NCBI GenBank assembly: GCA_001599935.1
Contig: BCIJ01000043.1
Span: 36,001 to 100,000, forward strand
From: Holtermannia corniformis
Taxonomy: Eukaryota; Basidiomycota; Tremellomycetes; Holtermanniales
DNA length: 64,000 bases
Direction: 5' to 3'
The translations under genes and the position numbers were made by a program. The notes below the pieces were generated by a model. The model worked only from the letters and a program-made list of their open reading frames with translations, did not search any database and was not told the DNA's origin. This document shows positions 10,279 to 21,760 of the stretch, one piece after another; positions within the stretch are counted from its first letter, which is position 1, and each line of letters starts with the position of its first letter.

Positions 10279-12918
10279 ATGTCAATGGTCGACCCCCCCT
10301 TGGGCTCGCCCTCGGGCTCGATCTCGTCTGCGCGCAGGCTCACCAACAGGATGACGAACCGGTACTCTGTCACTGCCATGTACAGCCTGGCAGCAGAGCA
10401 GGACGTCGAGGTCGAGGATGAGCTCGCGAGGGGTAAGTGCCGCTCGCATCAGCACGACTGACATGCAGCCCAGAAGAAGCTACGCGAGCTCAAGGCGCGC
10501 ATCTCGGCCCAGTCAAAGAAGAACTTTGTGCTCGAGCGCGACGTACGCTACCTCGACTCGCGGATCGCCTTGTTGATCCAGAACCGGATGGCGGCGGACG
10601 AGGTGGGTCTGTGTCGTGAGATGTGGCTGACGGCAGCAACGCGAGGTCGCGCAGACGCTCGAAGAGGTCGACCCGAGCGAAGGCGTGTACCCAGACGACA
10701 AGAAGATGACGGTACGTGACCGTCCTTTGCGCCGACGCTGACGTCCTTTAGCAATACGCCAACCTGTTCTTCCTCCTCCAGTCCGAACCACGCCATGTCG
10801 CCAGCCTCTGCCGGCTCGTATCCCTCGCCGAGATCGACACGCTGCTCCAGACGGTCATGTTTACGCTCTACGGCAACCAATACGAGTCGAGGGAGGAGCA
10901 CCTGCTGTTGACAATGTTTCAGGTGGGTGCGCCTGGATGCGAGCGGCTAATGTCAGTCGGTGCTGTCTGCCCAGTTTGAAATGGCGACCGAGTTTGGGAG
11001 CTTGCTGCGCGCCAATACGCCCGTGTCGAGGATGATGACGACGTACACTCGGCGTGGACCCGGTCAAAGCTACCTCAAGAGCGTGCTGGCCGAACGGATC
11101 AACAGCCTGATCGAGCACAAGGACCTCAACCTCGAGATCAACCCGCTCAAGGTGTATGAGCAAATGATACAGCAAATTGAAGACGACGCTGGCACGTTGC
11201 CGCCGAATCTGCCGCGCGGGGTGCATCCAGACGTCGCCGCCGCCAATGCCGACGTGCAGGCCATCATCCAACCGCGCCTGGCCATGCTGATGGAGATTGC
11301 AAACTCGTTCTTGACGACGATTATCGAGAGCATGGAGACGGTGCCGTATGGGATCCGGTGGATCTGCAAGCAGATCCGGTCGTTGACGAGGGTAAGTCGT
11401 ATCGCTTGATCGCGCTGACGGCAGCGCAAATACCCCGACGTAACCGACTCGGCGCTCTCGTCGCTCATCGGCGGCTTTTTCTTCCTGCGCTTTATCAACC
11501 CGGCGATTGTCACGCCGCAGGCATACATGCTGGTCGACGGCGTCCCGGCCAAGCACCCGCGGAGAACTCTGACTTTGGTGGGTCACTAGCCGACTGGCGC
11601 CGCTAACTCGCGCAGATTGCGAAAATGCTCCAAAACCTGTCCAACGTGCGCACGACGACAAAGGAGCAGTACATGACCTCGCTCAACCCGTTTGTCGACT
11701 CGAACCGGGTGCGGATCAGCGTCTTTCTCAACACGCTGTGCGACGTGGGCGACTTTTACGAAACGCTCGAGCTGGATCAATACCTTGCGCTGTCGAAAAA
11801 GGATCTGCAGATCAACATTACCCTCAACGAGCTGTACAACACGCACCAGCTGTTGATGCAGCACAAGGATACACTGTCGCCGAATGACAAACAACACCTG
11901 CATATTCTGCTGGACGACCTCGGCGCCGCGCCGCCTCAAGTTCCCCGCAAGGAGAACCGGGCGATCGACCTGCCACTGTATTCACGATGGGAGACGCCGA
12001 TCCACGACCTGACGACGGCCCTGCTCTCGGAGAACAATGTGACTCACAACGACGTGCTCTACCTCGAGGCCAAGGCGATCCTCGTCCAGCTCTTGCGCTC
12101 CATTCCCCATCTCGCCGAGCGCCGGCCGATCAACGTTCCTGCGCTGGTCGAACGCGCTGCCACTGCCAAAGACGCCATGCTCGTCCGTCGCGGGATCAAA
12201 GTCAAGGAGATGCTGCGCGAGCTCGAAGAAGCACGCGTGCTCGACCCCGCCGACGAGTACAAGCTGCTGCGCGAGGAGATTGCGACCGAGCTGCAGCACC
12301 TCGGCAACATGCGGGAAAAGGTCGTGCTGGAGAACCGGTCGCTCGAGGCCGTGTACAAGACAATCTGCGACCACAATGCCTATCTCCGATCCCAGCTCGA
12401 GCAGTACAAAGCGTACCTCGCGAATGTGCGCGCGACGACCGACCGCGGGGCCAGTGGCGTCGGCGTCCTCGCAGTCAACGGCAAGGAGAAGAAGCCGGCA
12501 AAGTCGACCGTGCTCGGTCCGTACCGGTTCACCCACACCCAGTTTGAAAAAGAGGGCATCATTGTCGAATCAAACGTGCCGGAGAATCGGTGAGCTCGTT
12601 TCGCTCGACCGCGCTGACGCCAGCCGCGCATCCATCTACTTTACCATCCTCTCGCCCAACACGGGCGCCTACATCATCGCTCTCTTTTTCAAAGGGCGCG
12701 ACAAGCCGATCCTCGAGATGGATCTCAAGATTGATGATCTGCTCGAAAAGGTATGTGCGTGTGCGACGACCCCGCTGACGGCAGCAAAACAACCCGGGCG
12801 AGAACCTCGACCTCGAGTATGTGCAGCTCAACGTGCCAAAGGTGCTCGCGCTTTTGAACAAGGTGGGTTTGGCTTTGGCGGATGAGGCTGACGGCAGTTG
12901 TTTGGCAAGCGCAAGTAG
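10279..12918 (+). CDS. Ras GTPase-activating protein, Gap1/IQGAP-related
   Basis: About ten exons encode roughly 750 residues. After a short tail comes [21 protein letters not shown], the conserved start of fungal Gap1 proteins, then a coiled segment. The catalytic RasGAP region follows: [18 protein letters not shown], a candidate arginine finger in [11 protein letters not shown], and the FLR signature in [15 protein letters not shown] long helical linker leads to the RasGAP C-terminal domain ([17 protein letters not shown]...[20 protein letters not shown]) and a final GKRK before TAG. It stimulates GTP hydrolysis on Ras and so damps Ras-cAMP or mating signalling (family knowledge). It lacks the calponin-homology and IQ parts of true IQGAPs. 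The first exon ends at 10432 with AGG G joined to CC, rebuilding ARAQKK. Confidence 0.88.
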
Positions 12919-13164
12919 CCGGCTGGTCCGGTCCGTATGCATGTTTATAATCGCTCTATGTGAGTTGCAGTTAGTGTGGGCTCAGTCCGGTCCAAGTCGA
13001 CTTGCGTGCGGTCACCAGTCATTTGCCCGTGTCCGTCCGGCAACGATTGCTCTTGCCGATGATCAGTTGGATGTACGCCAGTGCTTCCTCGGCGTCAAGG
13101 ACTGAATCAGGGACCAACCGCACGCCTCGCACCTCTATGCATCGCTCTACGCGCTCTAACGCGA

Positions 13165-15616
13165 CTAGACCTTTTCGGCGTGCTGGACGTCGCCGCCCTG
13201 CGGCTTGTACGACTGCTTGGCCTCGATCGCCTTGCGGTCGCCGATCTGCATCGCTACGAGGCATCAGCCGTATCCCACTTGCCTGGCCAAGCTTACCGTG
13301 GTACAGCTCGGGATCGGTACGCTCAATCTCCTTGAGGTCGCGCTCCTGGTTGTGGACCCAGATACTGTCGCTCAGGAAGAGAATGTCAATCTGTTCAAGC
13401 GAGCGGCCGGCCGTTTCGGGGTCTGGGCAGTTAGCGCGGCTCGGAGGAGCGTGAGGGACGTACACAGGAAGTAGACGTATGGGATGGACGCAAAGTTGAG
13501 CAAGCCGAACAAGATAAATGTGTAGAACGTTATCGAAGTGAACAGGAATGGCGCGATCTCTGTGACCACACCGTTGCCAATGCTCCACTGCGCGAGTGAG
13601 TGGTGTTCAAGATTTCGAAAAACAACTCACCCCCAGAACCGAGACGGCCCCTCCCTTTGCGCGAACGAACAAGGGGAACACCTCTGTGGGATAGAGCCAC
13701 GGCACCGTGAGCCATGTAGCGCCAAACGTCGACGTATAGACAAAGGTGAACGTCGCGACGACGGCACCCCATTTGGCGGAAACGTCATCAGAGGCGGTTG
13801 TGACGAAGCGCGCTCCAACGCCGGCAAGAATCAACGCCGTTCCCATGACAAAAGCGCCCCCTGCGACGTCAGCGCGTTCAAGCGGTCCCAGGACATACAG
13901 AACAGGGTCAGGCGACGACCGACACGGTCGAGTGTGAAGACGGCAACGAGGACGGAGACAGCATAGGCGATATCGTTGATGCCAGAGAGTAGGTCTGCCT
14001 TGTACGCGCTGTAGCCGGCCTGTTGGAAGACTGAAGGCATCAGCGGGAACACTTCAGAACGTGCACTCACCAGTCGGCGCAAAGACGGTGACTTGAGCTG
14101 TCAGTACGAGCCACGCGCAATCTCTGATCCTCACCGACTCCTGAGGGACGTCAGCACGTTCTCTCGGCGCTAATCAAGACAAACCAATTCCTGTCAGCTC
14201 CTGTACGACCTGTAGCCCAATCACAAGCCATGTCCGGCGCAAAAGATGGAACATGTCTTTGCCATGTTTCTTCGAGTCGCCACCGAAAAGCATCGAGCGG
14301 TAGTTGTTCAGGTGGGCCTCGCGACGCTCGAGATCGACGACCTCCATGATCTGAGCCGTTAGTCTTGCACGCGGTGGCGGTGTCACTTACGTCGTACATT
14401 TCCGAGTTGACGGCCTCGTCGTCCTCGTTGGCGTCGGACGTTCGCAGGACACTGACTGTCAGCCTGTCCGGTCTCCCGAGACTTACGCTAGGACGTGTCG
14501 AGCCTCGTCGACCCTGCCGACCTTGGCAAGCCAACGCGGGCTTTCTGGGAAGAAGGGTAGGGTCATGAGCAGGATCAAAAGGAAGACGATTTGGAACGCG
14601 AGGGCTGTATGTCAGTGACACCAAGCTTTGGGGACCTACGGAAACGCCAGACAAAGCCCTGGGACCGTCCAGAGTAGTACTTGAGGCCGAATTCAAGCCA
14701 GTAGGCCACTGCGAGACCTATGATATTGAGGAAGAACTGATGTCAGCGGGTGACCAAGTGTTGCGACTCACCTCAAAGCCGAGGATCGCACCGCGCGCGT
14801 CGTGGGTTGACACTTCCGAGCTGTAGACGGGTATCAAAGCGTTGAGAGCGCCCTGAGGTCAGTTGGGTCGAAAATTGAGCACTCACAGTCCCAAGACCGG
14901 TCACGACACGGGCAAAACACATCCACGCTGCCACGTCAGTTTTCGCAACCCGTACTTGCCACTCACTGATGTGCTGGGCAGACGACTGGAACGCGGCGCC
15001 GATGATGGCGATCACACAGGCGAGCAGTGTTGTTCTGATCCGACCAATCTCGTCGCCGAGCCATCCGCCGACCAAGCCTCCGATCAGGGTACCGCCGTAG
15101 TACACTGCGACGATACCACCAATGGCAGCCGAGTCACGCTGCGTCTCGGGGGACGAGTTGACGCCCATGAGAGACTGCCGTCAGCTTGGTACGTCAAGCA
15201 TGACCTACCTTGTATTCCGGCGTGTTGTTGACGCCCGACATGACACCCTGGTCGTACCCGTAGCTGCCGTTAGCGCTTGCAATGTCAAACAGAACGTACA
15301 AAAGAATGGCCAACCCGCCAACCGCCTGGATCGCCCAGAGCATCGCCTTGCCCTTCAACGGGATCTGATAGCGCGCATTGTACCCTCCCGGGATCCAGCC
15401 GTGCCACTTTGCAGGCTCGACCGCCGGCGTCGAGGGGATGAACACTCGCCTGCCTCGCTCATCAACCTGCGGCCCAAACCCGTCCTCGCGAAACTTGTCG
15501 CCGTGGTAGCCTTGCGACGCTGGCAGGGTATCATACCGCGTCGCATGCGGCCGCTTGGGCTTTGGCGTCGTCGGGCGCGACCCAACGGGCGTATTGGTCG
15601 CTGTGAGGTCGTCCAT
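13165..15616 (-). CDS. Major facilitator sugar transporter (SP family)
   Basis: Some fourteen short exons, start 15616, end 13165, encode about 590 residues. Landmarks in order: a long cytosolic N-terminal tail, first helix with GSYGYDQGVMSGV, GGLVGGWLGDEIGR (the conserved loop-2 motif), RVVTGLGTG, the PESPR motif (FPESPRWLAKV), QVVQELTGIGL, DRVGRRLTLF, and the C-terminal signature PETAGRSLEQID. This is a complete 12-helix sugar/inositol/quinate-type proton symporter or facilitator of the plasma membrane. The substrate is not predictable. The tail ends QGGDVQHAEKV. A TATA box lies about 30 bp upstream on the same strand. Confidence 0.88.
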
Positions 15617-15645
15617 GATGGGGATGTGGGCACCAAGGGGCTAGC

Positions 15646-15652
15646 TTATAAA
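15646..15652 (-). promoter_or_regulatory. TATA box of the sugar transporter gene
   Basis: On the minus strand the sequence is tttataa, 30 bp before the ATG at 15616. This supports that start and a short leader. Confidence 0.5.
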
Positions 15653-16240
15653 TCGCTGGGGCCGCTTGGAGTTTTCCTCGCCCCGCGTCATCCCTGACGT
15701 CTTGGCGGCTAATTGCGGACCGCGTGTGCATGTGCATGTGGTCCGCGTGTGCACTTGGCATGGCAAGGTTTGCATTGCTGAAGGGCAAGGCCGGAAGGAA
15801 GCCACCGGCGATTCGCAACAGGCAACGGTCCACTGTCGCAGAGGACACTCGGGTCATGATCGTCCATATCCCCGGCTGCTCACGGCCAGGACAAGCCAGT
15901 CCTTTCCTCAGGGAGCGTCGTTCCAGAAGCTCAAGTGCTGACGCCACCGGATCACACGCGGACACGATCGCCGCGCTTATGCCGTCGGTCGACCGTGTTT
16001 CGCCCGACGTGTCGGCTGCGCTTGGACGTGAGGTATGTCTGCCGGCTGCTCTATGAACACCATGGCAGTATGGTCTCATATGCTCAGGCTGTAAGTAGAC
16101 AGAGCGTGCATGCTGTTAACAACTCGGCGAGCCTGCGGGCCTATCCGCAAGCCTATTATGTCGCCGCGGCGTTATGTTAGTAGGGTTAAGCCGCCGACTT
16201 CTTCCCGGCTTGACCCAGACTGTTATCATCCACAACGACC
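15653..16240. other. Divergent promoter region between sugar transporter and SHR3
   Basis: About 590 bp without a supported gene. It contains a purine/pyrimidine-alternating cgtgtgcatgtgcatgtgg run near 15722-15740. It separates the transporter from the gene for an amino-acid permease chaperone. Confidence 0.5.
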
Positions 16241-18785
16241 ATGGGCTTTCTGCAATCCATCGTGCTCGGCTCGACCTCGTTCCTCTTGGGCATGGTGTTT
16301 GTCTCCCAGGTGGTACGTTTGATCACTCTTGTCGCTCCGAGCTGATCGCCAGGTCGACATCCCGCTGCTCTACCTCCCGTTGACCGACACGGCCCTGGCC
16401 AACGGCTACGTGTACTATGCGTTCTGGTGGGAGGCTCCTGGTGCTGTCAAGGTGGGTGCACTCTGCTGGTTCGAGCTAACCCCAGGCGCTCTTCCACGTC
16501 GCCCTCGGCCTCCCGCTCGTCGCATTGATCGGCAAGCTGCACAAGTGGACAGAGTCGGCAATGTTCTTTGACGGCTCGAGCATTGGTAGGTGCTCCTGAT
16601 GCGACCCAGCTGACAGGCAGTGCTCCAGCTGGCCACGATCGTACTCTACCTCTCGGTCCACATCCCGTCGATGCGCACATTCTGTACGTCCAGTTGAGAC
16701 GAGCCAAGCTGATCAGTAGTGCCGGAATCCACCACCACGACATCGTTCTCCATCCTGCCGCCGCCGGCTCCGCGCGAGACACCGGCCACAGACGATGAGA
16801 AGAGCGAGGCGCTCAGGGTGCTGGCTGCCGGGAACGCGTTGATCGCACTGGTGAGTCGCTTAAGCTGGGACGAGCTTGGATGGGTATTCGTTGCACTGCA
16901 TTCGTCGCGTCTGCTAGGTGAGACATCACGAGCGGTGTCTGCTCAGATACCCTCATGCGCATACTCAATGCAGACGCCGATCGCGCGACATGGTAGCAAT
17001 CTCGCTTTGGACCGCCTCTCGCCGCGGTATCACGCTTCCAGCTCCATGGCAATCATATCGGATACCCCGCGTGCGTGCTCCAAGCAACCCGTCGCGGCCT
17101 GCCGTCATTGTCGCTATCAGATTGTACATGTTCTGTATTGCCGTTTTGCTGACTGCAGGCCGCGACGCTTGCCGCAACATGCTGCTACGTCGTATTGCTG
17201 TACCTGTCACAAGCTCGATTTTCGCCGCGGTACAACGCGGCAGAGGTCGGCTCGAGCATAGGCGTCGCATCGCGGCAGTCAATGGAATCGCAGCTGACTT
17301 CCTCGAACCTCTTGATTTTGCGACAAGTACTGTTTTGCATTCAGTGTGACGTGATTGACGCCTAGAGACGTCTCTGCGATGCGTACTCCCTGTCAAAGTC
17401 GTATACCCGCATCGCATCTATGGGTCCATACTCTTGTGCAGAGCACCACTGCGCGGGGAGGTATCGTACCGTAGATGAGAATCATGCGTCGTAGCGGCGC
17501 GTCATTACATTGTTCGCGATCGTCACTCAGTCCCGTCGCATTCGCCCGAGGATTGGCCATGCACATCGCAATTCCTCGGTCGGGTACGCATTTCGCGGGC
17601 AACCGTATCGTTCAGTCAGTGTAACTTGGAGGGCGTCAAATCGGGTTTGGCAAAGCGTCATCTTTGCCTGCGTCGTGCCACTTGTCCACAGACGGCAGCT
17701 CCATGCGCTTCGGCAGGCAAAGTGGGTGACGCATATCATCTCTACGCCGGTGCTGTTTCTTCACGACCCATGGCCACGACAACCGGTGTCAGACGCCTAA
17801 AGAGGTCCGAGTTCGACCTCCAGTGGGCCTCGATGACCAGTGTGTTCTCGCTGCTCGCACGCTTGTTCAGGCGCTCGTATGGATATCAATCTGCCACCAG
17901 TCTAGCAAGCTAGGGTAATGCCAAGTGTTGACTGAGATGACCGTCCCTTCGTCCGGCGGACTTTGCGGTCTCCCGATTACGCCCGATCTAATGTCGCGCG
18001 TCGCTGGCCGTCGCTAGAATCGCTGTCGCTGCTCTGCGCTTGATCCTCAGATCAGCGGCTGCTTTCCCAGTGCGCCTCGGTCACGTCAATGGCTTTGCTA
18101 GCTGGGCCAGGTAAGGTGGCGACACCACACTAGCGTCTTTCCTGCGCGTCCGGCGCAGTTGCACCTTGTATAACACATGATTCGACTGTAGCCTCCCCGC
18201 TTGAAGCTGTCGAAGGACCGGGCGATACGTACGTTGCCTGGTCGATCTGCCGCCTGCTCGAGCGGTATAGTCCTGCTACCTTGCAAATGATCAAACCCGT
18301 CACGGCAGCGAACACGTGCAGAGGCTGGCTGCGACAATACAGATTGCGAGTGCATACGCGGCCGCTGCTGTGCTTCGAATGCCCGCCAATGCCATCAGAC
18401 TCATGACGCTAGTAGCCGCGGTTAACGCTGCTCAAGGCGGGTATCGAACGGAGGCCCAACGAGCGAACCCAAACCTTGCGGGACAGTGTTTACGCTCAGT
18501 CTCAATGGCGGACTTTAGATCGCAGTCCTTGGACGCTAGCACCTGAGCATGTTGCGCTTGCTCAAGCTCTGCGATTCACGTTGGGCTCCTTTGCGTCTGT
18601 GCTTGTCCTCATCCGCTCGTCGCCCTCCCTGCCTTACGCCGACGCCATACACTAGCTGACAACCCCAGTGCCTCGTCGGCATCCTCTTCATGCAGGTCGG
18701 GCAAGAATACGCTCGCCGGTCCGAGGACAAGGAGCAGAGGCTGCTTGACGAGGCGCACGCGGCCGCTGCCAAGAAGGATCTGTAG
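16241..18785 (+). CDS. SHR3: Shr3-type ER chaperone for amino-acid permeases
   Basis: Exons give MGFLQSIVLGSTSFLLGMVF, then VDIPLLYLPLTD, YVYYAFWWEAPGAVKALFHV, MFFDGSSIAVLQLATIVLYL, HIPSMRTF and, after a hydrophilic linker, LAAGNALIALCLVGILFMQVG followed by QEYARRSED. These are the four membrane helices, loops and charged tail of Shr3 (about 200 residues), which folds amino-acid permeases and promotes their ER exit (family knowledge). The first four introns are 31-45 nt. The last runs from 16851 to 18668 (1,818 nt, phase 0), with a normal GTGAGT donor and CTGAC...CAG acceptor. Splicing across it restores an uninterrupted fourth helix. The gene is therefore complete but its last intron is about 50 times the local norm. 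Confidence 0.85.
16851..18668 (+). other. Oversized intron in SHR3 (candidate insertion or nested gene)
   Basis: The intron interrupts the last membrane helix of SHR3. It contains several short hydrophobic peptide-coding stretches on the plus strand with plausible splice signals (for example ATLAATCCYVVLLYLS near 17160-17210, and LAATIQIASAYAAAAVL near 18320-18380) but no full-length frame I can recognise. I found no terminal inverted repeat or target duplication by eye. It could be a decayed insertion, a nested gene or an expanded intron. Confidence 0.6.
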
Positions 18786-19251
18786 GGTCGACGTGGATGC
18801 AAACCTTGGGCTCGGTGCGTTGGCTTTGGTCATCTGACAGTCGGATGCGGCAGTGCTAATGCAGGTCCGGTGATTCTTTGCCACAAGCTGAGGCGCCTGA
18901 TGAAAGCTGACCCTTGCAGTCTTCAAGGTAATAGCGGTCACCGATGAATCGATGACGCGACCTGATGTTCAGAACACAGCTGTCAAGCTACTGACGAGCC
19001 GCGCTTTGCTCAAAGCCTTCATCCCGGCCTGCAACTTGTTCGGCATCGGGGAGGCTTACTCGTGTCTAGGTCGTCACCAAAGATCTCCGTCGCCGCGATG
19101 CCACACTAACCCTGACGCGTTGGATGACTCGGAGGATCAAGCACGACACAGTCCGGACATTCACGGGTGAGTCTGGCATCTCACCACGAGGCGTATGACA
19201 GCTAAAGTGTTCACAGGTCACCTGCCGCTGTACAGACAATGTCCTACAAAC
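18786..19251. other. Intergenic region, no gene seen
   Basis: This is the 3' flank of SHR3 and of the leftward paralog 1. Nothing recognisable was found. Confidence 0.5.
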
Positions 19252-20870
19252 TCAATCAACGTGTCGACACTTAGCGTTCGGCGGTTCAGCTCTCCCACGC
19301 ACCTCGACCGTGGCGTCCTGTTCCCGGGCCGTTGCCAATTCGGCGTCTTTGGCGGTGAGTTGCGCAGTCAGCTCTTCGATTTGCTTGTTCTTGGCGTCGA
19401 TTTCTTTCTTGGCCTACACTCGTGAGCTGCAAATGGCGTCATCAACGTACCGTCGCTTCGGCCGCGTGGTACGCGTGGGTGGTCAGTGTCAGGTTGAGGA
19501 CCAGAGCATGCACCCGGTCCGCCTCTTGCTGCGTGTTTTGCGCCTGGTGTGTGAGCTACAGCGGTCGGTCTGAGCTGCTCACATCGGCCGCCTGCATGAT
19601 TAGCAGAGATCATGCGGATGCGCACGCACGAGAAGAAAGCTGCGGACACAGGGGGAAGGCTTTGCGCCCCATCTTTCCATAAAAGCCCAGGCAGACCGAG
19701 GGTTCGGCATGATCTCGGCGATTCTTGATGGCTGTGACGTCTGTCCTGTGAGCGCCGCCCGCCGTCACCGACGTACCATCCAATCCCGGACAATGACGCA
19801 TTGTTTCTCTGTGAGGACCATGGTGGTCATCTTGGTGTGTTTGCCCCCTTGGCTGATGACAGCCACTGATGTGTCAGTCAACGCCAGGACTCACGTACCT
19901 ACCTAGTGTCGTGCCGTCTTTGGACACCTGGGCCTGCAGAAATCTTTGAGCGCCGAAGCCTGCGCCCAACTGGTCGTTAGCTGCACCCCATCAGCGCGCA
20001 CTCTGACGCGGACGATGTCTTCGCCGAGGACACAGATGCCGTCTTTGACCGTGATGGCAATGCTTTCATCAGCTGTTTCGCTGCTCACTACGTACCATTT
20101 GGTTAAGAGTGGGATACAGGCGCATGTGGCTTCTTGTAGCGGCACATCCGCCGTCAACCAGCGCGCAATCTCCTCGGCGTTTACGTCTCGGCCGGCAATC
20201 ATGATGGCGAACACGGTCGACTGGTCGTCCGCGGCAGATCGCAGATCGAGAATGACAGTCTGGAGGATCTCGCAGAGAGCAGTGGTGCTGAACAGGCGCA
20301 ACGAGCAAGGGTGTCTGCCGTCAGCTGAGCCGCGCAGTCAGCACTCACAGTGTAAGAGGCATCATGACCTCCCTCCAGCGGTCCCGCTTAGCGTATGTCA
20401 AGTCGCGTATGATCCTTGCGCGCAGACGATCAGAGGTCGCGGGGTGCCTAGCCAGCAGAAATAATAAGGGTTCGAGGGCTTTGGGAAATGGCATGTAGCT
20501 ATCATTAGCGCTTGAAAAGCAACCAACCACTCACTGTTCGGCCATGACAGCTTTGAGCAGTTTGTCGTTTGTGACCAGCGCGGTCACATCGTGACTGCGA
20601 CTGAGCTCGTCGAGTTGCTCGAACACTTTGTGCATGCGCATGGTGAGTGTGATGTCGTCCCGCCGACGCTGTGCGTGTTATCGGGCCACAGTGCTTCAAC
20701 GTACAATCTGAACACAGTCTCGCAGGATCCCCTCGACATCCTCACAGGATGCAATCTACCCGTCAGAGGGCATGTCGTTCTGAGACGAGACGTACTGGGG
20801 CTCTCAACCGAAGGCACAAAGCTCGTCTCATTGCCTCCCCAACGCCGATTTGCTCTTCTGCTTGGCTCAT
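19252..20870 (-). CDS. Expanded orphan family, paralog 1 (divergent, coiled-coil tail)
   Basis: Not a family I recognise. Exons joined by 30-40-nt introns give about 380 residues. The proposed start at 20870 (MSQAEEQIGVGEAMRR) is uncertain. The middle is helical (TLTMRMHKVFEQLDELSRSH; PFPKALEPLLFLLARHPATS; IDs then TTALCEILQTVILDLRSAA). A short segment VLTEKQCVIVRDWMVRR follows, and the C-terminal tail is ADRVHALVLNLTLTTHAYHA then a heptad coil (KNKQIEELTAQLTAKDAEL). The same order of elements, 'xVxxWL' segment then a 'LNLxLTxxAxHAxE' helix then a coil, recurs in the other minus-strand copies, so this is a diverged member. No MGQ start is seen. Helical repeats suggest a HEAT/ARM-like solenoid, as inference only. 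Confidence 0.6.
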
Positions 20871-21760
20871 ATTTGTGATGGGCTTAAGACTTGGCTGATC
20901 TCTCAAGTGCCGCCGCGTCTCGAGGGCTCGGTGTCCATTTCAGAACGACCGGATGCTGAAACCGGCGTCCTGTGCGCACAGTGTGACTAGCGTGGAAGGA
21001 TCGGCGTTCAGCCTTGGTCTGTGCTTGATGCACCCTCGATTTGCGTGTGTTCACGATCAGTGCGTCGGTTCCTGTTTACACTGAAGCTGCCGCTGAGACC
21101 CGAGGGTTCCTAGTCCTTCGCACCGGCTGGCCCGTGCGATAGGCTATGCCCCGAGGACCCGTGCAATCCATCAGACATGTACCCACAACACTCGGCTCAG
21201 CGGGCATTGCAGCGGCGCTCGTACCCATGTACACCGAGGTTGACCGCGTGTGATTCTGTAGGCGTTGGGAAGTACCAGATTCAATACTCCCCCCTTGACT
21301 TGCTTCGAAGTTCGCATGTCATGGATATCATGGATATCTACGAGGGCTCGTCGCCATGTCTACTATGATCTTCGGCTGCATTTGTTCCACATCTGAACAA
21401 GGCCGCGGCACCATGTCGCAACATCTGGGAGAAGCGCGTCGCACACGGTAGTTGCTCAAGAGAGACCAGGGCTCGCGGTCGTCTCCTGTGCACTTTGCGT
21501 CAAGTTTGGCCTGCCATATGAGCCGGGTCTTGGCTGGCTGTGTGAGGCTCAACAGCCCGTGATGGCCGTCCCGACGATCATCCTTGGTCTTCCGAAACGC
21601 ATGCCATTCCGTCTCAGTCCACGGCCGCATACCGGGCGGCTTCAGATAACGGTTCGTCGTACAGCTTGGTTCAATGAGCCGGGAGGTTACGATGACAGAC
21701 AACACGTTAGGGCTCATCCCGCACTATACACATTGCATGACCTATGCACACCTCCCACGC
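20871..21760. other. Spacer between paralogs 1 and 2, no gene seen
   Basis: About 890 bp with only short frames on both strands and no splice-joined frame that I can support. Confidence 0.45.

Noticed and set aside
16851..18668. A transposon with clear ends inside the SHR3 intron
   Set aside because: I looked for inverted ends and short target duplications next to the splice sites and found none convincing, so I call it only a candidate insertion.
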